NCBI GenBank assembly: GCA_011390455.1
Contig: JAABSI010000031.1
Span: 1 to 31,909 of the forward strand
DNA from: Trueperaceae bacterium
Lineage (GTDB): Bacteria > Deinococcota > Deinococci > Deinococcales > Trueperaceae
Length of the DNA: 31,909 nt
Reading direction: 5' to 3'
Part shown: positions 23,801 through 31,909 of the stretch, one piece after another
Layout: each line of letters opens with the position of its first letter
How positions within the stretch are numbered: position 1 is the first letter of the stretch
The notes under the pieces: generated by a model
Told to the model about the DNA's origin: nothing
Seen by the model: only the letters and a program-made list of their open reading frames with translations
Database searches by the model: none
Position numbers and translations under genes: made by a program

Positions 23801-24160
23801 GTGCCCGAGATCGCCTCCGTCCCCCACCGCGCGCTCACGTCGCGCGACGTCCCCGACCCGCGCGCCGAGTTCGACGACGTGGTCGTCTTCGCCTACACGT
23901 ACGACGGCTACGCGCGCTTCGGCATGGAGGGCTGCGGGGCGCTCGCCAACGCGACCGTCGCGCGCTTCCTCGCCGACCGCACCCTGCCCGACGACCTCGA
24001 CGAGCTGCGGGCCTGCCTCTTCTTCGAGGCGCGCCGCTGGATCGTGCTCGAGCAGGAGCCCGACGCGCGGGCGCGCCTCTACGTCGGGGCCCTGCTCGAC
24101 CACCTGGCGGGGCGGCTCGACGCAGCGCACGAGGGGGCGACGGAACTGCCGAGCGCCTGA
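23801..24160 (+). CDS. Unknown protein of 119 residues
   Basis: I do not recognise this protein. From GTG 23801 it has 119 residues, no signal peptide and no membrane segment. It looks like a compact, soluble, mostly helical protein: a central DDVVVFAYTYDGYARFGM strand-like section, GCGALANATVARFLAD, then a helical acidic part (LRACLFFEARRWI, LYVGALLDHLAGRLDAA). It has two cysteines in unrelated positions and no obvious metal or nucleotide motif. Codon use follows the third-position GC pattern of neighbours, and a -10-like hexamer precedes the GTG, so I take it as a real gene. It is divergent from lpdA and convergent with the lipoprotein gene, with the two stop codons only 11 bases apart. Confidence 0.65.
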   Translation: MPEIASVPHRALTSRDVPDPRAEFDDVVVFAYTYDGYARFGMEGCGALANATVARFLADRTLPDDLDELRACLFFEARRWIVLEQEPDARARLYVGALLDHLAGRLDAAHEGATELPSA

Positions 24161-24181
24161 GCGCCCGCGGCTCAGCGCTCG
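24150..24181. terminator. Stem-loop overlapping both stop codons of a convergent pair
   Basis: Bases 24150-24161 pair with 24171-24181 with a single bulged base, around the loop 24162-24170. The stem contains the TGA of the unknown gene (24158-24160) and the TGA of the lipoprotein gene (24174-24172). It is a very compact shared 3' end. Confidence 0.5.
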
Positions 24182-27100
24182 CCGTACCCCATGTCCTGCA
24201 GCGCGTCGCGCGCGCCGGCCAGGGCCCCGAGGGTGGCCGCGCGCAGGTGCACGGGCTCGCCGATCGGCCGGCGCGTCGCCGACGTCAACAGCCCCGCCAA
24301 CGCGCTGCGCGCCGGCGCCACCGCGTCGGCGGCGACGAGCGCCGCGTCGACGTCGCGCACGAACGCGAAGCGCGCCCAGGCGTCGCCCTCGGCCGGCAGC
24401 CCGCCGTCCGGGTCCCAGAACGGGTCGGCGCGGTCGAAGGCGACGAGCGCGCCGCGCACGAGGCCGGACGCCGTCCAGTAGAGGTCGGCGTCGACCCCGA
24501 CGAGCGCTTCGTCGCCGCGGACGCCCGCGTCGAGCGCGTCCAGCTCGGCGAAGGCCGGTTCCGGTCCGGCCGCGGCGTCGAGCAGGTCCACGAGCTGCGC
24601 GAGGCGGTCGCGCACCGGCACGGCGACGTCGAGAAGCGGCAGGGTCGTGGCGGGGTCGATCGGGAACGCGCCCCCGTCGAGGCCCAGCGCGCGCTCGAGG
24701 TCGCCGACGCGGCCGTTGAGCAGGAAGTCGAGCTCCTGCCAGGTGGGCAAGTCGGCCAGCGTCTCGAAGGCCTCGTCGAGGTCGTACCAGAAGCCGTCGA
24801 TCGCCGCGGGGCACGTCGGGACCCCGGGGTACTCGGCCGGTCCACCGTCGCGACCGGCGCACGGCACGAGCAGGACGCTCGACTGGCCGGCCCGACCGTC
24901 GGCCTCGACCCGCAGCCACAACCGCAGGGAGCGCCAGCCCCCCGAGCCGTCGGCGAAGTCGGCGTCGTCCACCTCGAAGGCGAGCGGCGTCGTCCCCTGG
25001 ACGAGGGCGGCGTCGGCCAGGTTGCGCCACGACGCGGTCGCGCCCGGCAGGCCGTCCGCCCCGCAGCGCGGCAGGCTGGCGTACCCGCGCAGCGTGTACG
25101 GCGGCACTTGGAGCGCAGCCGGGTCGATCTCGAGGTGCTGCACCAGCCGCGGCGGCGCCACGATCACGGCGCGGGGCCCGAGGACCGTTCGACCGGTGAG
25201 CGGCACCGTGCGGACGTCGCGCAGGTTGGCGTAGTCCGTCGTGACCGAGAGCGAGTCGACGAGCGCCTCGAGCTCCAGCACCCCGGTGCAGTACGGGTCC
25301 GCGGCGCGGAACGCGAGCTCCTCGCCGGACGCGCTCTCGAACGCCCACTGCAGCGTCCGCTGGCCGGGGACGAAGTAGGTGGCGAGCCATTCGATCGGCA
25401 AGGCGGCGACCTGCGGGTCGGGGGTGGTGATGCGCGCGCGCATCGGCACCGGATCCTGCGCGGGGCGCGACTCGCGGTCGGCCGGCTCCTCGATCACCAC
25501 GGTCGGCCGCACCCGGACCTCGAGGCGGTAGCCGAGGTGCACCTGGATCAGGTCGGTCTCGGTGTTCATCACCAGCACGGAGACCTCGGTGTCCGCGCCC
25601 CCGGCGGGGACGAACGCGTTGAACGAGGCGTCGTCGCCGATGCGCGCGCACGCCGCGGTACCGGACGCGTCCGGCCCGCTCTCGTACGAACGGACGCGCA
25701 GGACGCCCGTCCGATCCGGGACGACCCGCACCTCGACCTCGTACGCCACCGCAGGGTCGGCGGCGAACACCAGGTCGTGGCGGTGGGCGGTGAGGCTCGG
25801 GAGCACCCCTTCCGCGAGGCCGTTCGACGCGTTCGCCGTGAAGCTCATCGTCCGCGGGACGGCGACCGTCGGTTGCGGACCGCAGGCGGACGCCGCGAGG
25901 GACGAGTCGTTCATCGCCTGGTGGCGCACCCACCGCCAGTACATCTCCGCCAACCCGCCCTCGACCCCCAGGCTCTCGCGCAGGGCGGCGTCGACGTCGG
26001 CCGTGCGGGCGCCGCGTTGGAACACGAAGCGCAGGTACTCGAGGCCCCGCCCGAGCTGCTGGCCGGCGAACACGAAGAAGTCCTGCGCCCGGTACTCGTC
26101 CAGGCTGGCCTCGGACGGCAGCGGCACGTCGATGGCGCGCGCCCTCCGCGACGCGTCGCGGACCATGGTCGCGAGCGAGTTCTCCGACGCCACCGCGGTG
26201 CCCTCGATCACCCAGAGGTCGAGGCCGCGGCCGTAGTCGGCGATGGGCGGGTACGCGAACTGGACCGCATGGAAGTACTCGTGCCGCGCGGTGTCCTCTG
26301 CCGAACCCTGAGGACCGGGGAAGCCGCCCCCTCCGATGCAGACGAACAGGGTCCCGGACCCCGAGGCGTAGCCGCCGTTGTTCGCGACTCCGTTGGGCGG
26401 GGGCTGCACGCCGCACCCCCACGTGTCGGCGCCGGCGGCGACCGGTCGGTACGGTCGCAGCTGCGCTTCGTAGGGTCCGTAGACGATCTCGAAGACCCCC
26501 GCCTGGAGCGACGCCGAGCTGAACTCCACGGAGACGGAGCGCGCCAGCGCCGGAGCGCGGAAGCCGATGCCGCCGTAGTCGGCGTAGGCGGTCGCCATCG
26601 CGGTCTCGAGGTTCGCCACGTCGGCCGCCGTGCACAAGGTGCCCGAAGGGTTCGTGACGGCGGCGCCCGGTCCGTCGAACTCGACGCAGGCCGCCTCGAA
26701 CGCCACCGCCTGGCTCGGCGCCACCGGTCCTTCCGCCGCCGTCCGCGCCGCGAGCCGCGGTGTGTCGATCCCGTCCCCCACGACCACGACCGCGAGCCGC
26801 CCCGCTTGCGCGAGCCCGCGCACCGAGGCCAACACCACGGCGCCTTCGGCGTCGAGCACGCTCGTGAGCACCTCCCAGACCGGCGCGGTCAGGTAGCGGC
26901 CGGTGGCGTCGCCGGGTTCGATCCGCACCGCGATCGCCGCGCGCTCCGGCTCCTCCCCCGCCGGGACCGGCAGCCCGATCGCCAGCGGGGCGGCGCCCGC
27001 GCGCACGTCGGCGAGGGCGCCGAAGCGCACGGCCTCGCCTGCTGGCCGGACGCCGGGTGGGAACGCGCCCTCGGCCGCCCCGATGGGCTCCGCGTAGGCG

Positions 27101-27291
27101 TCGATCGGTGCCTCGAGAGCCCCCGCGGGGGCCACGACGACCGCCCCTTCGGGGAACGTGGCGAAGCCCCCGGGTACGACCCGCACCGCGTCCTCACGCG
27201 GGGGGTCGACGGCGCCGCACGCGGCGAGGCCGAGGATGAGGACGAACGCGAGGACGGCGCGCCTGCCTGGGGCAAACCATGGGTGCGTCAT
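24172..27291 (-). CDS. Large lipoprotein with a gluzincin-like HExxH motif, function unknown
   Basis: A 1039-residue predicted lipoprotein. The signal sequence MTHPWFAPGRRAVLAF ends in lipobox LAAC with Cys25. Residues 330-365 contain TARHEYFHAVQ (His337, Glu338, His341) and, 22 residues after the second His, WVIEGTA (Glu363). This is the arrangement of gluzincin zinc peptidases (HExxH ... E). The following helices (FVFAGQQLGRGLEYLRFVF, then YWRWVRHQAMN) fit the end of such a domain. Residues 480-780 look like beta-sandwich modules (VRPTVVIEEPADRES). The last 250 are helical and acidic. I do not recognise a named family. TAGCTT lies 6 nt before the ATG with no ribosome-binding site. Peptidase activity is inferred only. 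Confidence 0.78.
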   Translation of the reverse strand: MTHPWFAPGRRAVLAFVLILGLAACGAVDPPREDAVRVVPGGFATFPEGAVVVAPAGALEAPIDAYAEPIGAAEGAFPPGVRPAGEAVRFGALADVRAGAAPLAIGLPVPAGEEPERAAIAVRIEPGDATGRYLTAPVWEVLTSVLDAEGAVVLASVRGLAQAGRLAVVVVGDGIDTPRLAARTAAEGPVAPSQAVAFEAACVEFDGPGAAVTNPSGTLCTAADVANLETAMATAYADYGGIGFRAPALARSVSVEFSSASLQAGVFEIVYGPYEAQLRPYRPVAAGADTWGCGVQPPPNGVANNGGYASGSGTLFVCIGGGGFPGPQGSAEDTARHEYFHAVQFAYPPIADYGRGLDLWVIEGTAVASENSLATMVRDASRRARAIDVPLPSEASLDEYRAQDFFVFAGQQLGRGLEYLRFVFQRGARTADVDAALRESLGVEGGLAEMYWRWVRHQAMNDSSLAASACGPQPTVAVPRTMSFTANASNGLAEGVLPSLTAHRHDLVFAADPAVAYEVEVRVVPDRTGVLRVRSYESGPDASGTAACARIGDDASFNAFVPAGGADTEVSVLVMNTETDLIQVHLGYRLEVRVRPTVVIEEPADRESRPAQDPVPMRARITTPDPQVAALPIEWLATYFVPGQRTLQWAFESASGEELAFRAADPYCTGVLELEALVDSLSVTTDYANLRDVRTVPLTGRTVLGPRAVIVAPPRLVQHLEIDPAALQVPPYTLRGYASLPRCGADGLPGATASWRNLADAALVQGTTPLAFEVDDADFADGSGGWRSLRLWLRVEADGRAGQSSVLLVPCAGRDGGPAEYPGVPTCPAAIDGFWYDLDEAFETLADLPTWQELDFLLNGRVGDLERALGLDGGAFPIDPATTLPLLDVAVPVRDRLAQLVDLLDAAAGPEPAFAELDALDAGVRGDEALVGVDADLYWTASGLVRGALVAFDRADPFWDPDGGLPAEGDAWARFAFVRDVDAALVAADAVAPARSALAGLLTSATRRPIGEPVHLRAATLGALAGARDALQDMGYGER

Positions 27292-27297
27292 GCCGGC

Positions 27298-27303
27298 AAG
27301 CTA
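27298..27303 (-). promoter_or_regulatory. -10 element TAGCTT before the lipoprotein gene, leaderless configuration
   Basis: Minus-strand TAGCTT (27303-27298) is 6 nt from the ATG at 27291, with no ribosome-binding site between. It is only 24 bases from the leuS -10 on the other strand. Confidence 0.5.
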
Positions 27304-27327
27304 GGCCGCGGACCGTTTGTCCGGCGT

Positions 27328-27333
27328 TACACT
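27328..27333 (+). promoter_or_regulatory. -10 element TACACT before leuS
   Basis: TACACT is 9 nt from the leuS ATG at 27343. No Shine-Dalgarno sequence is present, so the mRNA is probably leaderless or has only a few leader bases. Confidence 0.5.
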
Positions 27334-27342
27334 GCTCGGACG

Positions 27343-29880
<2,538 letters not shown>

Positions 29881-29886
<6 letters not shown>

Positions 29887-29940
29887 ACGGGCCGCACGCG
29901 TAAGCGGGCCGCCTGCGTGAACGGGCCGCCCGCGTAGGCG
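29881..29940. repeat. 17-bp tandem repeats spanning the leuS stop codon
   Basis: Units 29881-29897, 29898-29914 and 29915-29931 share GCGTrAnCGGGCCGCnn, and a partial fourth starts at 29932. Each unit carries a stop triplet after GCG (TGA, TAA, TGA, TAG). The first is the real leuS stop. Confidence 0.85.
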
Positions 29941-29965
29941 ATCGCGCCCCTCAGGGCGGCGCGAT
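29941..29965. terminator. Weak stem-loop between convergent leuS and mreC
   Basis: An 8-bp stem pairs 29941-29948 with 29958-29965; the loop contains the mreC stop codon (29953-29951). It is GC-rich without a U-tract and weaker than the other convergent stem-loops. Confidence 0.35.
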
Positions 29966-30733
29966 GAGCACGACGTCGAGGGTGGTCGCGAGGTCGACGG
30001 CCGGCGCGACCAGGAACGAGCGGCGCAGCTCGTTCGGGTCCTGCGGCAGCACCTCGACGACCACGCCGACGCGCAACCCGCGCGGAAAGAGGCCGCCCAC
30101 GGCGCTCGTCTCGACGACGTCGCCGACCTCGACGGCCCCTTCGGCGACGAAGCGATCGACGCGCACGACGCCCCCGGCGTCGCCGATCGCCACCCCCTGG
30201 CCCCCCTTGCCGCGCACGGTCACGCCGACGCGCGAGCGCGGGTCGAGCAGGGTGCGCACGACCGCGGTGCGGCCGGTGACCTCGGTGACCACGCCGACCA
30301 GACCGGCGTCGCTGGTGACCGGCATCTGCGGAAGCACCCCGGCGACGCCGGCGACGGACAGCGTCAGGGTGTCGCCGACGCCGCCGGCGCTGCGGGCGAT
30401 CACCGGCACGCTCGCGACGGCGGCCGGCGACTGCGCGCGCCGCGCGTCGAGCAGGCGCTCGAGCCCCTCCACCTGCAGCTCGAGGCGCCGCACCGTCTCC
30501 TCGAGTCCGACGCGGTCGCGCTGCAACGCCTCGATCTCCGCGCGATACGCGCTCCGCTCGAGCATCGCCGCCATCGTCTCGCGCAGGTGCACGCCCGCGC
30601 GGTACAGCGCCGCGTTGGGCAGCGCAACGGCTGCCGACAGCGAGGCCGGCACCCGCCCGACGAAGGCCGTGAGCGCGAAGGTCAGCAGCGCGAGCGCGAC
30701 GAAGACGTACCAGGCGCGAACGAAGCTAGGCAA
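29951..30733 (-). CDS. mreC: Rod shape-determining protein MreC
   Basis: A membrane-anchored periplasmic scaffold of the elongation machinery, linking MreB/MreD to cell-wall synthases. The protein has 260 residues. One membrane segment (residues 8-26, WYVFVALALLTFALTAFVG) is followed by a coiled coil (about 55-98) and the beta-rich MreC core: PVIARSAGGVGDTLTL, GLVGVVTEVTGRTAVVRTLLDPRSRVGV, and VVETSAVGGLFPRGLRVG. The start TTG 30733 lies inside the end of maf (8-bp overlap, TTGCCTAG), the only in-frame start that keeps the membrane anchor; translation is probably coupled. mreB, mreD and mreB-linked genes are not in this window. Confidence 0.92.
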   Translation of the reverse strand: MPSFVRAWYVFVALALLTFALTAFVGRVPASLSAAVALPNAALYRAGVHLRETMAAMLERSAYRAEIEALQRDRVGLEETVRRLELQVEGLERLLDARRAQSPAAVASVPVIARSAGGVGDTLTLSVAGVAGVLPQMPVTSDAGLVGVVTEVTGRTAVVRTLLDPRSRVGVTVRGKGGQGVAIGDAGGVVRVDRFVAEGAVEVGDVVETSAVGGLFPRGLRVGVVVEVLPQDPNELRRSFLVAPAVDLATTLDVVLIAPP

Positions 30734-31325
30734 GCCGCACCCCCAGGCGCCGCGCCGCGACCACCAGCCACGGCAGCGACAGCCCCACGACGGTGCCGTA
30801 GCAGCCCTCGATGCCCTCGATCAGCGCCGCGCCCCGCCCTTGGATGGCGTAGCCGCCCGCCTTGTCGAGCCCCTCGCCGGTGGCGGCGTAGGCGCGCACC
30901 TCGTCGGCGTCGAGCGGCCGGAAGCGCACCCGGGTCGTGCGCACCTCGGCCACCTCGAGGTCGCCGAGGCGCAGCGCATGGCCGGTGTGCACCTCGTGCA
31001 CCCGCCCGGCGAGGCGCGCCACGAACGCAGCCGCCTCGAGGGCGTCGCGCGGCTTCTCGAGGACCGCGCCGTCGACCACGACGGTGGTGTCGGCGGCGAT
31101 CACGAGCGGCGTGGCGGCGCCGGCGCGGTGCCGGTCGGCGACCGCCGCGGCCTTGGCGCGCGCCAAGCGCACGACCATCGCGGCCGCGTCCTCACCCGGA
31201 GCGCGCGCCTCGTCCACGTCGGGTACGTCGACCTCGAAGGCGACGCCGAGGCCGGCGAGCAGCTCGCGGCGGCGCGGCGACCCGGAGGCGAGGACGATGG
31301 GGGGCGGGTCGGCGAGCACGGTCAC
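30726..31325 (-). CDS. maf: Maf/YhdE-type nucleoside triphosphate pyrophosphatase
   Basis: Hydrolyses non-canonical or excess nucleotides such as dTTP and UTP to monophosphates. The protein has 199 residues. The N-terminal LASGSPRRREL (12-22) and the metal-binding AADTTV (Asp79) are present. DKAGGYAIQG matches the dTTP/UTP-specific (YhdE) subgroup rather than the m7GTP (YceF) one. GTG 31325 is chosen because the family begins a few residues before LASGSPRR and TAGACT lies 7 nt upstream of it; the frame is open further back without homology. It overlaps mreC by 8 bp, an order common in rod-shape operons, and is divergent from rpiA. Confidence 0.95.
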   Translation of the reverse strand: MTVLADPPPIVLASGSPRRRELLAGLGVAFEVDVPDVDEARAPGEDAAAMVVRLARAKAAAVADRHRAGAATPLVIAADTTVVVDGAVLEKPRDALEAAAFVARLAGRVHEVHTGHALRLGDLEVAEVRTTRVRFRPLDADEVRAYAATGEGLDKAGGYAIQGRGAALIEGIEGCYGTVVGLSLPWLVVAARRLGVRLA

Positions 31326-31332
31326 GGCGCTC

Positions 31333-31338
31333 AGTCTA
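31333..31338 (-). promoter_or_regulatory. -10 element TAGACT before maf-mreC, leaderless configuration
   Basis: Minus-strand TAGACT (31338-31333) is 7 nt from GTG 31325, without a ribosome-binding site. Confidence 0.5.
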
Positions 31339-31367
31339 CCCGCGGTCGCCGCGCCGGCCGGGTCGGG

Positions 31368-31373
31368 TAGATT
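31368..31373 (+). promoter_or_regulatory. Candidate -10 (TAGATT) of rpiA
   Basis: TAGATT lies 42 nt before the rpiA ATG and would give a short leader with a GAGGGG ribosome-binding site, unlike the leaderless neighbours. A -35 is not evident. Confidence 0.45.
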
Positions 31374-31415
31374 GGCCGCGACGCGGTCGCGGTTCGGCCG
31401 CCTCGAGGGGATCCG

Positions 31416-31909
31416 ATGACCGACGTCGAACGCTGGAAGGCACGCGCCGCGCACGCGGCGCTCGATCACGTCCGCTCCGGGATGACCGTGGGGCTCGGCA
31501 CCGGGAGCACCGCCGTGCACATGGTGCGCGAGCTCGGCCGGCGCCTGGCGACCCACGAGCTGCACGACGTCCGCGGGGTCGCCACCTCGGTCGCGACCGA
31601 GCGGCTGGCGCGGGAATCCAAGGTGCCGTTGATCGACTTGCCCGCCGACGGCGTCGACTTGGCGATCGACGGCATGGACGAGGTCACCACCGACCTCGAT
31701 GCCATCAAGGGGCTCGGCGGCGCGCTGACCCGCGAGAAGATCGTCGCCGCCGCGGCGAAGCGCTTCCTGCTGATCGGCGACCGCACCAAGCGGGTGGCCT
31801 TCCTCGGCGACCGCGCACCGGTGCCGGTGGAGGTCGTCGCCTTCGGCTGGCGGCGCACCGCGGAGCGGCTGCGCGCGCTCGGCGCCGACCCGGTGCTGCG
31901 CACCGAGCG
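31416..31909 (+). CDS. rpiA: Ribose-5-phosphate isomerase A, 5' part (cut by window edge)
   Basis: Interconverts ribose 5-phosphate and ribulose 5-phosphate in the pentose phosphate pathway, feeding nucleotide synthesis. The frame is open from ATG 31416 to the window end (164 codons plus two bases), with no stop. Visible motifs are the phosphate loop VGLGTGSTAVHMV (about 25-37), DLAIDGMDEVT (about 85-95, where most homologues have GADEV/I), and KGLGGALTREKI (about 101-112), containing the catalytic Glu of REK. GAGGGG is 5 nt before the ATG. About the last quarter of the usual 225-230 residues is missing because of the edge, not because of damage. Confidence 0.95.
   Translation, partial: MTDVERWKARAAHAALDHVRSGMTVGLGTGSTAVHMVRELGRRLATHELHDVRGVATSVATERLARESKVPLIDLPADGVDLAIDGMDEVTTDLDAIKGLGGALTREKIVAAAAKRFLLIGDRTKRVAFLGDRAPVPVEVVAFGWRRTAERLRALGADPVLRTE

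Noticed and set aside
23680..27342. Open frame upstream of and continuous with leuS, giving a 2068-residue protein
   Set aside because: Only the part from 27343 matches leucine-tRNA ligase; the rest is antisense to the lipoprotein gene and in a shadow frame of the small gene.

Overview
This is a very GC-rich bacterial chromosome segment made almost entirely of core housekeeping genes on both strands, with little spacing between them. Gene content suggests a didermic (outer-membrane) bacterium: an OmpH/Skp-like periplasmic chaperone, a SurA-like peptidyl-prolyl isomerase and a type IV prepilin peptidase. Three features together suggest the phylum Deinococcota, perhaps a Trueperaceae-like lineage: a class II (B12-dependent) ribonucleotide reductase as the only reductase seen, a maf-mreC overlap, and many genes with a TAnnnT -10 element only 5-9 bases before the start codon, as known for leaderless mRNAs of Deinococcus. 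The taxonomy is inference; no rRNA or other marker in the window settles it.

Layout. The left edge (1-295) is the 3' end of an IS481-family transposase gene and its insertion-sequence terminus, directly abutting the 3' end of a tRNA-Asn gene. From 483 to 8619 come a PDZ-less S41 peptidase (-), a MazG-type pyrophosphohydrolase (+), class II ribonucleotide reductase nrdJ (-) with a candidate tandem NrdR operator, purH (-) and a large SurA/PpiD-like chaperone (-). A tRNA-Arg(CCG) follows. From 8894 to 12374 a tightly packed minus-strand trio encodes a TPR protein, a GerMN-domain protein and a PDZ-containing S41 peptidase, probably an envelope operon. Divergent from it lies ffh and then rpsP-khpA-rimM-(glycosyltransferase)-trmD, the usual ribosome/tRNA-maturation cluster with a GT4 glycosyltransferase inserted and no rplS. 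Next are the Skp-like chaperone (-), an enlarged prepilin peptidase (+) and the arginine genes argF-argC-argJ (+, with 1-nt spacing and a 4-nt overlap). Then come dihydrolipoamide dehydrogenase (-), a 119-residue unknown protein (+), a 1039-residue lipoprotein with a metallopeptidase-like HExxH motif (-), leuS (+), mreC and maf (-, overlapping), and the 5' part of rpiA (+), cut by the right edge.

How it works together. Translation and secretion (ffh, rpsP, khpA, rimM, trmD, leuS, two tRNAs), nucleotide supply and clean-up (nrdJ, purH, mazG, maf), arginine synthesis (argF, argC, argJ) and envelope biogenesis (SurA-like, Skp-like, mreC, S41 peptidases, TPR/GerMN, pilD) dominate. Most convergent gene pairs are separated by perfect or near-perfect GC-rich stem-loops without a U-tract.

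I found no CRISPR array, phage, toxin-antitoxin or recognisable defence locus. The most interesting signals are the repeated leaderless -10 architecture, the NrdR-like boxes spaced exactly 31 bp, short tandem duplications that start at or near the stop codons of three unrelated genes (purH, lpdA, leuS), and the uncharacterised lipoprotein.
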